52,513 nucleotides of DNA from DTU013 sp964490975 (GCA_964490975.1 CAZBEQ010000024.1:1-52513), one strand, 5' to 3'; shown: positions 8,468 through 17,085, numbered from the stretch's first letter. The notes: generated by a model not told the origin, from the letters alone. Numbers and translations are program-made.

Positions 8468-10469
8468 GATACAGATACCACTTTCTAGCCCATCTTACAT
8501 TTTTCCACTTTCTCTTCAATGAAGGCATTACATAATAATCAAGTCCCAATGTTCTTCCTGCCGCAATAAGCAGCGCTATTCCTGCAAATACCATCCAGAA
8601 GGTATTCAAATAAAGACCTGTGGTGGTAACGAACATAGCCTGTAATATCAATGATGCTGCCGAAGCAGGTGTAGTGAACAATCCTCCGATAAGCGCAAGA
8701 CCAATTAATATTTCGGCAATAACTATAAATATCTGCATAAACATCTGTACCGAACTATTCGGCAGTATCAGCTTGTCAATGAACGAGTTCACAAGCGGCA
8801 CATCGAGCTTGAAGGCATAATCGGATAATGTTGCTTGAGCCGGATCCTTACCGCTGACAAAAACCGCTCTGAACAAGCCCAAAAAGTCAAAGTTCAAAAT
8901 AGCCGTACCAACAGAACCTACAGCTCCGGCTGCTCCTTCAGCCGCACCCGTCGCCGAGCTTACCGCATCGGCCGCTTCCGCTGCTCCTGCCGCAGCTGTT
9001 GCGCCGCTGGTGCCATCGGTAGCTCCTCCGTTTAATATACCCTGGTACCATGCGTTAGCTCCACTAAAAAAGCCATTCAGCTTTGGTGAAACAAACCAAC
9101 CCTCCAGTATCTTTTTGATGCCTTCAAACAACCACACTACGCCAAGCCAAACCCTAAGAGGCATAAGCAGGAAGCTGGGCGTTCTGTTGGAAAGATGGCC
9201 TCCGACGAAACTCCTGCTGTTCCTTATTGTAAAGAATTCATGCTTAAGGTAACTGAATATCTTGTTCCATCCAAGTACTTGAATAAAATATATCATATTG
9301 ATAAAGTGCTTGGCAAACATCGCCAGGAATGAAGGCAGGCTGAACATCTTGTTAGGCAGGCCAACATGTGCGACCCCGTAGTGTCCGCCAATACTCACCA
9401 TTATTCCGTGGAACGCCGGCTTGTAGACCTCCATTTCACCCTTGCCTGTTATAGCGCAGGCAACATTATGGGCAACGACATCCGCGCTCTGTTCGCAGTT
9501 CTCAACGACCTGCGGCACTGGATTCTTTTCATCCTCCGGTATATAAAGCATATTGTCGCCGGCAACATATATGTGGTCATCATTGACGGAACGCAGATGC
9601 TTATCCAGCTTAATTCGTCCCCTCTTTCCGGATTCCAGCTTCTGCGCAGCTTGTGAAGTAATGTCCGACGCTTCGATACCGGCAGCCCAGATAACTGTTC
9701 CTGTATGCTCGCGTATTACTTTATCATCCTTCTTGATTTCAATGGAGTCTTCGCCAATACTTATAACACCTGTATTGAGCAACACGCGAACTCCCATTTT
9801 TTTAAGCCTTCTTTCCACCTTTGCAGAAAGCTTTTCAGGCAGTACAGGCACTGTTCGCTGCAGTATATCTATATCTGATATTGAAACTAGCTCCCTTTCG
9901 ATCTCATATTTATCGCAAAGAACGGGTACGTATTCAGCAAGCTCACCAGCCATCTCAACACCGGTAAAACCAGCCCCCACCACGTGGAAGGTCAACAGTC
10001 TCTTCTTTTCTTCAAGATTTGTCTCCCTGGCAGCCTTCCTGAAGATATTCTGTATGTGATCCCGTAGAATTACCGCATCTTCATAGCTCCAAAGCTTAAA
10101 AGCATTTTCTGCGGCTCCGGCAACGCCAAAATATGTTGGCTTTGAGCCAGCGCACATAACAAGATAATCATATGGATACTGCTGATTCGAACAAATGACC
10201 TTCTTTTTATCAAAATCAACGGATGTGACTGTATCAAGCTTCACATCCACTTTCCTGCCTGCAAATACTCTTTTGAGGCTGATTTTTATACTATCCTCAT
10301 CAACCCTTCCTGCCGCGACCTCATGAAGCTCAGTGAGCATTGTATGAAAAGGGTTTTTGTCAATTATTGTAATCGACACTTCCTTATTTTTTACAAATTT
10401 CTTCGCCATTTTTTTTGCAGTCAATATGCCAGCATATCCAGCTCCAATAATTACAATTTTAGTTCCCAT
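8460..10469 (-). CDS. ndh2: Type II NADH dehydrogenase with C-terminal DoxX-like membrane domain
   Basis: A 669-aa two-part protein. The N-terminal ~410 residues form a type II NADH:quinone oxidoreductase with FAD motif IVIIGAGYAGILTA, NAD motif HVVGAGFTGVEMAGELA and the AGDN FAD motif. The C-terminal part has several membrane helices of DoxX type (PLRVWLGVVWLFEGIKK, then IFIVIAEILIGLALIGG onward). The two parts are split by an Ala/Gly-rich linker of about 45 residues near 500-545. Listeria Ndh2 of the FLEET chain has a similar membrane extension, and this is its counterpart: it feeds NADH electrons to demethylmenaquinone. It is the first gene of the locus. The start follows CAGGAGAATAAA. Confidence 0.94.
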   Translation of the reverse strand: MGTKIVIIGAGYAGILTAKKMAKKFVKNKEVSITIIDKNPFHTMLTELHEVAAGRVDEDSIKISLKRVFAGRKVDVKLDTVTSVDFDKKKVICSNQQYPYDYLVMCAGSKPTYFGVAGAAENAFKLWSYEDAVILRDHIQNIFRKAARETNLEEKKRLLTFHVVGAGFTGVEMAGELAEYVPVLCDKYEIERELVSISDIDILQRTVPVLPEKLSAKVERRLKKMGVRVLLNTGVISIGEDSIEIKKDDKVIREHTGTVIWAAGIEASDITSQAAQKLESGKRGRIKLDKHLRSVNDDHIYVAGDNMLYIPEDEKNPVPQVVENCEQSADVVAHNVACAITGKGEMEVYKPAFHGIMVSIGGHYGVAHVGLPNKMFSLPSFLAMFAKHFINMIYFIQVLGWNKIFSYLKHEFFTIRNSRSFVGGHLSNRTPSFLLMPLRVWLGVVWLFEGIKKILEGWFVSPKLNGFFSGANAWYQGILNGGATDGTSGATAAAGAAEAADAVSSATGAAEGAAGAVGSVGTAILNFDFLGLFRAVFVSGKDPAQATLSDYAFKLDVPLVNSFIDKLILPNSSVQMFMQIFIVIAEILIGLALIGGLFTTPASAASLILQAMFVTTTGLYLNTFWMVFAGIALLIAAGRTLGLDYYVMPSLKRKWKNVRWARKWYLYHD

Positions 10470-10505
10470 TTTATTCTCCTGAATATTGAAATTTTACAAT
10501 ACTAA

Positions 10506-10536
10506 TTGTTGAAAATGCATATATTATTGTCAACAA
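10506..10536. promoter_or_regulatory. Inverted repeat upstream of ndh2, possible operator
   Basis: TTGTTGA at 10506-10512 and TCAACAA at 10530-10536 form 7-bp arms separated by 17 bases, 37-67 bp upstream of the ndh2 start. The half sites resemble those of redox regulators such as Rex, but the spacing is much wider than the Rex consensus, so no regulator is named. A TTGACA lies within the right arm on the minus strand and could serve as a -35; no good -10 at 17 bp is visible. Confidence 0.35.
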
Positions 10537-10648
10537 CTAACGAAAATTAATACAAGTCAAATTACAATATTCTTCATTCCCATTATTAGCGTATTTGAAA
10601 CCACTAATATAAAAAAGAGTATGCATGACACAAAATGAGATAAACAAA

Positions 10649-10721
10649 GGGCTTATGTTCGACTGCCAACAAGTTTTACACATTTATGTGCGGAACCTGA
10701 ATAGCAATAAAACATAAGCCC
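10649..10721. terminator. Long-loop inverted repeat after glyQS
   Basis: GGGCTTATGTT (10649-10659) and AACATAAGCCC (10711-10721) are perfect 11-bp arms around a 51-nt loop. The loop carries a second small palindrome, CACATTTATGTG (10679-10690). It lies 32 bp past the glyQS stop and upstream of ndh2. No long T-run follows on the minus strand, so termination is plausible but unproven. Nothing else is seen in the 283-bp spacer apart from the ndh2 upstream repeat. Confidence 0.5.
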
Positions 10722-10752
10722 TGATATTCATCCGATTGCTTTCTTATACCTG

Positions 10753-12141
10753 TTAGAAATCAAACCTGCCCTCAAAATAAGCATCAAGTTCATCTATCTT
10801 GACCCTTACCTGTTCCATAGTATCCCTGTCTCTTATGGTAACACTGGCATCATTGAGCGAATCGAAATCGAAGGTTATGCAATACGGTGTCCCGATTTCA
10901 TCCTGCCTTCTGTAACGCTTTCCAATACTGCCTGTCTCATCGTACTCGCAAACAAATTTACGCGTCAGATTCTCATATACCTTAAAGGCATCGTCGCTCA
11001 GCTTCTTTGAGAGCGGGAGTACAGCTATCTTTACAGGAGCAAGTGCAGGATGGAAACGCATCACTGTCCTTACATCACCTTCAGTGACCTCCTCCTCATC
11101 ATACGCGTCGCACAGGAACGCCAGAGTGACCCTGTCTGCGCCAAGTGAAGGCTCAATACAGTACGGCACATATTTTTCGTTAGTTGCCGGATCGAAGTAT
11201 GAGAGGTCATCCTTGGAATGCTCCATATGCTGCTTCAGGTCGAAATCCGTCCTGTCAGCTATGCCCCACAGCTCGCCCCAGCCAAACGGGAATTTGAACT
11301 CTATATCGGTCGTAGCATTACTGTAATGCGAAAGCTCTTCCTTCTGATGATCCCTGAGCTTGAGATTCTCTTTAGTAAGTCCAAGCTTAAGCAGCCAATT
11401 GTAGCAATAATCCTTCCAGTAAGCAAACCATTCCAAATCTGTTCCGGGTTCGCAGAAAAATTCAAGCTCCATCTGTTCAAACTCGCGGATCCTGAATATA
11501 AAATTGCCTGGTGTAATTTCATTTCTGAACGACTTGCCGATCTGACCTATTCCAAAGGGTATCTTCTTTCTTGTAGTCCTCTGCACATTTTTAAAATTAA
11601 CGAATATTCCCTGGGCAGTCTCAGGCCTCAGATATATTTCAGCCTTTGAATCCTCTGTAACACCCTGGAAAGTCTTGAACATCAGGTTAAATTTGCGGAT
11701 ATCGGTAAAATTGGATGAGCCGCATTCAGGGCACTTAACACCCTTTTGCTTTATGTAATCCATCAGCTGCTCATTCTTCCAACCATCTACAGCCAACTCA
11801 ATGTTATTTTCCTTGTTCCAGTCTTCGATCAGTTTGTCGGCTCTGTGTCTGGTCTTACAATCCTTACAGTCGATCAGCGGATCGCTGAAGCCGCCGACAT
11901 GTCCGGATGCCACCCAAACCTGCGGGTTCATCAGTATTGCACAGTCAACGCCCACATTATATGTGTTCTCCTGAACGAACTTCCTCCACCATGCCTTTTT
12001 AACATTATTCTTGAGTTCTACTCCCAGCGGGCCGTAATCCCATGAATTCGCAAGACCGCCATATATATCCGATCCCGGATATACAAAGCCTCTGTTTTTA
12101 GAAAGAGCTACTATCTTCTCCATTGATTTTTCCGTTAACAT
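10753..12141 (-). CDS. glyQS: Glycyl-tRNA synthetase, single-chain type
   Basis: Charges tRNA-Gly in the cytoplasm as a class II homodimer. The 462-aa product is the single-polypeptide form, unlike the alpha2-beta2 enzyme of many bacteria. It has the N-terminal SRGFVYPGSDIYGG-like region (here KNRGFVYPGSDIYG), a Zn-ribbon-like insert with CKDC and CPECG, class II motifs around RPETAQGIFVNF and FRNEITPGNFIFR, and a C-terminal anticodon-binding domain starting near LAPVKIAVLPLS. The start has GGAGG 6 bases upstream. A structured repeat occupies the leader region at 12255-12389. Confidence 0.97.
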   Translation of the reverse strand: MLTEKSMEKIVALSKNRGFVYPGSDIYGGLANSWDYGPLGVELKNNVKKAWWRKFVQENTYNVGVDCAILMNPQVWVASGHVGGFSDPLIDCKDCKTRHRADKLIEDWNKENNIELAVDGWKNEQLMDYIKQKGVKCPECGSSNFTDIRKFNLMFKTFQGVTEDSKAEIYLRPETAQGIFVNFKNVQRTTRKKIPFGIGQIGKSFRNEITPGNFIFRIREFEQMELEFFCEPGTDLEWFAYWKDYCYNWLLKLGLTKENLKLRDHQKEELSHYSNATTDIEFKFPFGWGELWGIADRTDFDLKQHMEHSKDDLSYFDPATNEKYVPYCIEPSLGADRVTLAFLCDAYDEEEVTEGDVRTVMRFHPALAPVKIAVLPLSKKLSDDAFKVYENLTRKFVCEYDETGSIGKRYRRQDEIGTPYCITFDFDSLNDASVTIRDRDTMEQVRVKIDELDAYFEGRFDF

Positions 12142-12254
12142 CTGAAGCCTCCATATAATTTATTATTTCAAATTACTTGTAATCATATCAACTTGCTCTG
12201 CCCGGTTGCCTTCTCCCCGTCTGGAATTACGGCAAGTGCTTAAAAACTATTATG

Positions 12255-12389
12255 GCGCACCGCTACCCATTATTTCAACTTTAGAACGTGATAATATTGC
12301 TAAAAGGCCTATTTTATGGCCACCCGTCTATAATACAAGACTTTTTTCTCGAAAAATCGTCCTAAAACTGAAATAAAGAGTAGTGCGGT
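12255..12389 (-). repeat. Structured dispersed element, copy A (upstream of glyQS)
   Basis: About 135 bp with imperfect terminal inverted repeats of about 30 bp (12256-12288 and 12358-12388) and an internal hairpin followed by T's (GGCCATAAAATAGGCC then TTTT on the minus strand). It is clearly related along its whole length to the element at 40834-40965. The ends match best, as do the central GGC-x-ATAAAATAGGCC and the AGTCTTG segment. It lies 115 bp upstream of glyQS, in the 288-bp gene-free spacer between coaBC and glyQS. It may be a MITE or a cis-acting RNA. Confidence 0.75.
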
Positions 12390-12429
12390 CCAATCCCGCA
12401 AACCAATCCCGTGGTCCATACCCCATAGG

Positions 12430-13638
12430 TTAAATCTTCTTTAAACGTGCAATGTCCAGTACCTCATCTAGTATCCTGTGAGCCGCGTCAAGCTTGCTCA
12501 TAAGCGGCAGGTCAATAATAGGCCCATCCTTCTTTATGATCTTGATAATATTCGTATCGGTACCAAAACCGGCACCTTCTATCGTAACATCGTTAGCAAC
12601 GATCATATCAAGATTTTTCGCTGCAACTTTCTTTTGTGCATTTTCAACCAGATGGTCAGTCTCGGCGCAAAAGCCTGCCAATATCCTGCTACCCTTTATA
12701 CTCCCCAATTCTTTGAGAATATCAGGGTTCTTTTCCAATCTGATAACAAATTCCTCGTCGCTCTTCTTTATCTTCAGCCCAGAAACCTCCGCTGCTCTGT
12801 AATCAGCCACCGCAGCCGCCATCACTACGGCGTCACATCCGGTAAACTCCTTTATTACAACATCCCGCATTTCGCAGGCTGTTGTCACCGGTATCACATT
12901 TACTCCTCTTGGCGCTTCAAGCGAAACAGGCCCCGATATGAGCACCACATCCGCTCCACGGTCAGCCGCTGCCTTAGCAACAGCATAACCCATCTTTCCT
13001 GAAGAATAGTTGGAAATATACCTTACCGGGTCAATATTTTCTCTGGTCGGTCCTGCAGTCACCAGCAATCTGATACCTTTCAGGTCAAGTGCCGGCTTAA
13101 GCAGCTCCACCGCCTTATCTACTATAGCAGCAGGCTCCGGAAGCCTTCCCTTACCCGAAGAGCCTTCCGCCATGACACCGGTATCCGGCTCCATGAAGAA
13201 ACAACCCAAATCCTTCAGCTTTTTAATATTCTGCTGTACAATTGCATTGGCGTACATATCATAATTCATTGCAGGAACTATCAGGACAGGCGCTTTTGTA
13301 GCAATAACAGTAGTGCTGAGCATATCGTCCGCAATGCCTGACGCCAGCTTTCCGATTATATTTGCGGTAGCCGGAGCAATCAAAAAAATGTCTGCCTTCT
13401 GCGCCAGTGAAATATGCTTAATGTCCCAGTATTCAGGTTCTTCAAACATATTGGTAACAACCGGCTTATGCGACAATGAGCGGAATGTGAGCGGTGTGAC
13501 GAATTTTTGAGCATTGGCGGTCATGATGACATCAACATCGGCTCCCAGCTTCTTCAGCCGGCTGACGACTTCAACCACCTTATAGGCTGCTATACCGCCA
13601 CAAACGCCGACAACAACGGACTTGCCCTGTAATACCAT
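12430..13638 (-). CDS. coaBC: Bifunctional phosphopantothenoylcysteine decarboxylase/synthase
   Basis: Makes 4'-phosphopantetheine for coenzyme A: CoaB joins Cys to phosphopantothenate and the flavin enzyme CoaC decarboxylates the product. The 402-aa protein has the CoaC flavodoxin-like domain with catalytic His75 (DIKHISLAQ) and Asn125 (PAMNYDMYA). The CoaB domain follows from about residue 185 with TAGPTRENIDPVRYISN. Odd: the conserved CoaC cysteine (Cys158 in E. coli, in an ACG motif) is Glu158 here (MAEGSSGKGRLPEP). The start is the ATG at 13638 because AGGAGG lies 7 bases upstream; the frame can be extended to a TTG at 13656. It follows rpoZ. Confidence 0.95.
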   Translation of the reverse strand: MVLQGKSVVVGVCGGIAAYKVVEVVSRLKKLGADVDVIMTANAQKFVTPLTFRSLSHKPVVTNMFEEPEYWDIKHISLAQKADIFLIAPATANIIGKLASGIADDMLSTTVIATKAPVLIVPAMNYDMYANAIVQQNIKKLKDLGCFFMEPDTGVMAEGSSGKGRLPEPAAIVDKAVELLKPALDLKGIRLLVTAGPTRENIDPVRYISNYSSGKMGYAVAKAAADRGADVVLISGPVSLEAPRGVNVIPVTTACEMRDVVIKEFTGCDAVVMAAAVADYRAAEVSGLKIKKSDEEFVIRLEKNPDILKELGSIKGSRILAGFCAETDHLVENAQKKVAAKNLDMIVANDVTIEGAGFGTDTNIIKIIKKDGPIIDLPLMSKLDAAHRILDEVLDIARLKKI

Positions 13639-13761
13639 CACGATGCCTCCTTTCAAAAACTTAAATATCGCAAAAAGGTTAAGGTACAGATTTCAGAACC
13701 TTAACCCTCGTTTTAAGCTCATATACAACTCTACGTACTTTGCCGGTTTCCGGCAGTTATT

Positions 13762-13968
13762 TTATTTTATGCCGCTCTTTGTCCTGACATAGGTGATCTT
13801 ATCTTCGTATATCTCGTTGATCGCTATAGTGACAGGCTTTTCAGATGCACACCTTGTAAGCTTGTGTGCTCCGTCCGATATCTGTCTTGCTCTTTTTGCA
13901 GCAGCTACTACCAAGGTATACCTGCTGTCTACCTTCTCTAAAAGTGAGCCTAACGGTGGAAATATCAT
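13762..13968 (-). CDS. rpoZ: RNA polymerase omega subunit
   Basis: A 68-aa omega subunit that supports assembly of RNA polymerase. It has the family's RYTLVVAAAKRARQI segment and KPVTIAINEI, which match the folding core of omega. GGAGG lies 8 bases before the ATG. It lies 44 bp after remA with no gmk between them, unlike the usual Firmicute order yicC-remA-gmk-rpoZ-coaBC. Confidence 0.95.
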   Translation of the reverse strand: MIFPPLGSLLEKVDSRYTLVVAAAKRARQISDGAHKLTRCASEKPVTIAINEIYEDKITYVRTKSGIK

Positions 13969-14012
13969 ATACAGGTCCTCCCATGAAAATTTGATTTATA
14001 ATACTTAATAAA

Positions 14013-14294
14013 TTATTCCTCTTCTTCGCTATCCTGCGGGTCTTCCGTTAACTCCATATCCTTTGCGTTCAATCTGTGTGCGACAGTCTCCGGCTGAACA
14101 GCTGACAGGATTATATGATCGCTGTCGGTAATAATCACCGCTCTGGTCCTTCTCCCGTAAGTAGCATCAATCAGCATCCCCCTGTCTCTTGCCTCCTGTA
14201 TGATCCTTTTTATAGGCGCCGATTCCGGGCTAACTATGGCAACGAGCCTGTTTGCTGAAACTATGTTCCCAAATCCGATATTGATCAGCTTCAT
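14013..14294 (-). CDS. remA: RemA-family (DUF370) regulatory protein
   Basis: A 93-aa protein of the RemA/extracellular matrix regulatory family, which in Bacillus subtilis is a DNA-binding activator of biofilm matrix genes. The conserved core covers INIGFGNIVSANRLVAI, RDRGMLIDATYGRRTRAV and HIILSAVQPETVAHR. An acidic tail (about ten Glu/Asp) ends the protein, longer than in the short homologues. The start has AAGGAGGG upstream. Its target in this organism is not visible. Confidence 0.93.
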   Translation of the reverse strand: MKLINIGFGNIVSANRLVAIVSPESAPIKRIIQEARDRGMLIDATYGRRTRAVIITDSDHIILSAVQPETVAHRLNAKDMELTEDPQDSEEEE

Positions 14295-14330
14295 ATGTTA
14301 CCCTCCTTTAACCTTATGGGTCAAACCTTC

Positions 14331-15209
14331 CTACTCAATATTCTGTATCTGCTCCCTGATCTTCTCGATCTCGCTTTTTATATCCACAACCAGCCTGGTA
14401 ATTGTCAGATCATTTGCTTTGGAGCCAATTGTATTAATTTCCCTGTTCATTTCCTGTACCAGAAAATCAAGCTTCCGGCCGACCGGCTGATCCATTGAAA
14501 GTATCTGTCTCATCTGTCTGAAATGGCTTGCCAGTCGGACAAGTTCTTCATCTATACTGCATCTATCGGCAAAAAGAGCAACCTCGACAGCTATCCTGCT
14601 CTCATCAATAGTCTGCTGTTCCAGTAATTCCTTTATCCGTGCATTCAGCTTTGCTTTATACTCTCTTGGTACCTCTGGGGCACGCTTTGATATTTCTGAA
14701 ATAACACCTTCTATGTAGTCTGCCCTCTCAAGCAAAACACCCTTCAGGCCTTCACCCTCGACTCCCCTCATATTAACCAGAGAAGTCACAGCATTATTTA
14801 CAGCCTCCTTGAGCATTGACCACAGCAGATCTTCATCCTCTTCCGCCTGCTCGACTCTGAGGACATCTGGGTATTTTGAAACAAGCGAAACGGAAATATC
14901 GTCAGCCAGGCCGAATTTGTCTCTCAACGACTCTACTGCTGAAATATACGCCTTGGCCAGCCCTTCATCAAATGCAACATGCTTTGAATCCTCACTGTAA
15001 TTGTAATATGTAATAAATACATCTATTTTACCTCTTGAAATAGCCTTGCCCACAAGTTCCCTTACCCTGTCCTCCAGAAAACCTATCTGCCTGGGCATTT
15101 TAATAAATATATCGGAATATCTGTGATTTACCGTCTTAATTTCTACAGTAAACTCCTTGCCGTCCCTGGAATACTCTCCACGGCCAAAACCGGTCATACT
15201 CTTTATCAT
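14331..15209 (-). CDS. yicC: YicC/YloC-family endoribonuclease
   Basis: A 292-aa protein starting MIKSMTGFGRG, the hallmark of the YicC/YloC family of RNases linked to sRNA decay in E. coli. The C-terminal DUF1732 region includes DRCSIDEELVRLASH, GRKLDFLVQEMNREINTIG and the ending KSEIEKIREQIQNIE. These are all family signatures, so the assignment is firm. It heads the yicC-remA-rpoZ-coaBC group. Confidence 0.95.
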   Translation of the reverse strand: MIKSMTGFGRGEYSRDGKEFTVEIKTVNHRYSDIFIKMPRQIGFLEDRVRELVGKAISRGKIDVFITYYNYSEDSKHVAFDEGLAKAYISAVESLRDKFGLADDISVSLVSKYPDVLRVEQAEEDEDLLWSMLKEAVNNAVTSLVNMRGVEGEGLKGVLLERADYIEGVISEISKRAPEVPREYKAKLNARIKELLEQQTIDESRIAVEVALFADRCSIDEELVRLASHFRQMRQILSMDQPVGRKLDFLVQEMNREINTIGSKANDLTITRLVVDIKSEIEKIREQIQNIE

Positions 15210-15334
15210 ATAAATTGTTACCTTCCTGCCATATTCAATAGGTATTATAACACAATCTTTGCCAATTAAAAGGCTGTTTTATTATTTTTTATAAATTATT
15301 AACGCTTTTCTTCGTTTTGCTCAATATTTCTTGC

Positions 15335-16108
15335 CTATACTGTTATCATTCCTCCACCCATATCGCCAAGTTCATACATCAATATAGACGCTACAGCTAT
15401 TCCGGCAGTTTCTGTCCTTAGTATCCTTGGTCCCAGCTTAACAGACCTGAAACCGCTTTGGGCCGCTTTTTCAACTTCCGTCCTGTCGAACCCGCCTTCT
15501 GGTCCTATGAAAATTGCGATTTTGCGATTTGCGTAAATGCAAGGATCACTCATAACCTTACACAGACTGCCGTCTGTCTCCTCTTCATAGGGTAAAAGCT
15601 TAAGGCCGTATCCATCAGCGATTTTCAATGCTTTATCCAATCCGACCGGCTCTTCAACAACAGGTATCCTGCCCCTGTCGCACTGCTTTGCAGCCTCAAA
15701 CGCTATACGCCCCCATCTGGCAGCCTTTGCAGCCACGTCCCTGGCATCTCCGATTTTAACTACCGATCTTACTGTTGTCACCGGAACAAACCTGTTAACA
15801 CCCAGTTCAACACACTTCTGAATTATAAGATCCATTTTATCCGCCTTGGGGATCCCCTGAAACAGAGTAATATCGATGGGCGCCTCCGTTTGATTTTCTT
15901 TTGAAGCTATGACCCTGGTGATGATGCTTTCCTTTGAAAGCTGGTCTATAACAGCATCATAATCAGTGCCTTCTCCGTCACAAAGCTCCAAATGATCACC
16001 AGATCTGGATCTCAGGACATTCGCGATATGCTTCACATCCTCGCCCGTAATTATTATATGTCCCTGTTGCAGATCAGCAGGTTCAGTTTTTACAAAGAAT
16101 CTCGACAT
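15335..16108 (-). CDS. rsmE: 16S rRNA (uracil(1498)-N(3))-methyltransferase
   Basis: A SPOUT-class methyltransferase acting on U1498 of 16S rRNA. The 257-aa protein has an N-terminal PUA-like domain (GEDVKHIANVLRSRSGD) and the C-terminal trefoil-knot motifs IFIGPEGGFDRTE and KLGPRILRTETA. It overlaps the end of prmA by 19 bases, so the pair is co-translated. It is the last gene of the heat-shock transcription unit as seen here. Confidence 0.95.
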   Translation of the reverse strand: MSRFFVKTEPADLQQGHIIITGEDVKHIANVLRSRSGDHLELCDGEGTDYDAVIDQLSKESIITRVIASKENQTEAPIDITLFQGIPKADKMDLIIQKCVELGVNRFVPVTTVRSVVKIGDARDVAAKAARWGRIAFEAAKQCDRGRIPVVEEPVGLDKALKIADGYGLKLLPYEEETDGSLCKVMSDPCIYANRKIAIFIGPEGGFDRTEVEKAAQSGFRSVKLGPRILRTETAGIAVASILMYELGDMGGGMITV

Positions 16109-17034
16109 TTAAAAACTATCGCCACCCATTCGCCCATTTCATCTATACTTACAAAATCAAAGCCCTTTTCCGTATACGATTTGATCACATCTTCCTTCCG
16201 TTCTCTAATAATGCCGGAAGTAAGCAGTATACCATCCTTTTTCAGGTACTTTGGCACCTGGGAGGAGATACCTATAATAACATCAGCAATTATATTAGCA
16301 ACCATTATATCTGCTTTAACAGGCTCCAAATCGAACAAGATGCCCTTCTTTACATCAATGCTTTCAAGCACGCCGTTTATTTCACTGTTTTCCTTCGTGA
16401 CCCTCACTGCAACTTCGTCTATATCCACTGCTGTAACTTTTTTTGCTCCAAGCTTCAAAGCAATAATAGAGAGTATACCGGTACCGCATCCGACATCAAT
16501 GATTTCGTCTCCCTTATTAACATACTTTTCGAGTAATTGCGAACAAAGCCTTGTGGTTTCATGCGTACCTGTACCAAAGGCCATCCCCGGATCAAGCTCA
16601 ATGACTATCTCACCATCCTGCTTGGCATACTCCTCCCAGCTCGGCTTGATAACCACGCTGTCAGAAATGTGGAACGGCTTGTAATACTTTTTCCATGCCG
16701 TTGCCCAGTCCTCGTCATCGACCTTCTCATACCCGGTATAGCCCTGACCAACATTCAGGAACTGGGCTATGAAGCTTATCTTCTCTTTGATAAGCACAGC
16801 CAGTTCATCAGGTTGATGCTCTTCATTAAAATATGCCTTGATCGTTACATCAGTACCAAGCGAATCCATAAATTCCTGGTCGGCATAATCAAGAGATCCG
16901 GGGCTTTCTATCTGCCTTCTGATCTCATTCGGATCCTCGATAACCACGCCGCCTGCACCAATTGTGGTAAGCATTTCGGATACTGCATCACTTGCCTCTT
17001 CAGTTGTTTTGATGTATACCTCTGTCCATTTCAT
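16090..17034 (-). CDS. prmA: Ribosomal protein L11 methyltransferase
   Basis: Transfers methyl groups from SAM to ribosomal protein L11. The 314-aa protein has the N-terminal L11-binding domain, then IELDPGMAFGTGTHETTRL, the SAM loop IIDVGCGTGILSI and VANIIADVI. GGAGG lies 8 bases upstream of the ATG. It follows dnaJ by about 50 bp and overlaps rsmE, the classical Firmicute order. Confidence 0.96.
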   Translation of the reverse strand: MKWTEVYIKTTEEASDAVSEMLTTIGAGGVVIEDPNEIRRQIESPGSLDYADQEFMDSLGTDVTIKAYFNEEHQPDELAVLIKEKISFIAQFLNVGQGYTGYEKVDDEDWATAWKKYYKPFHISDSVVIKPSWEEYAKQDGEIVIELDPGMAFGTGTHETTRLCSQLLEKYVNKGDEIIDVGCGTGILSIIALKLGAKKVTAVDIDEVAVRVTKENSEINGVLESIDVKKGILFDLEPVKADIMVANIIADVIIGISSQVPKYLKKDGILLTSGIIRERKEDVIKSYTEKGFDFVSIDEMGEWVAIVFKCRDSL

Positions 17035-17085
17035 GAATCAAGCCTCCATTTTGTTCTTACACGAGCCCTGACTGCCTGTCATATC

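Noticed and set aside
10506..10536. Rex operator upstream of ndh2
   Set aside because: Half sites resemble Rex boxes, but the arms are 17 bases apart, far from the short spacing of Rex sites.
12142..12429. T-box riboswitch in front of glyQS
   Set aside because: I looked for the antiterminator sequence AGGGTGGTACCGCG on the minus strand here and in the hisS leader and found no match. The structured element present has a different layout.
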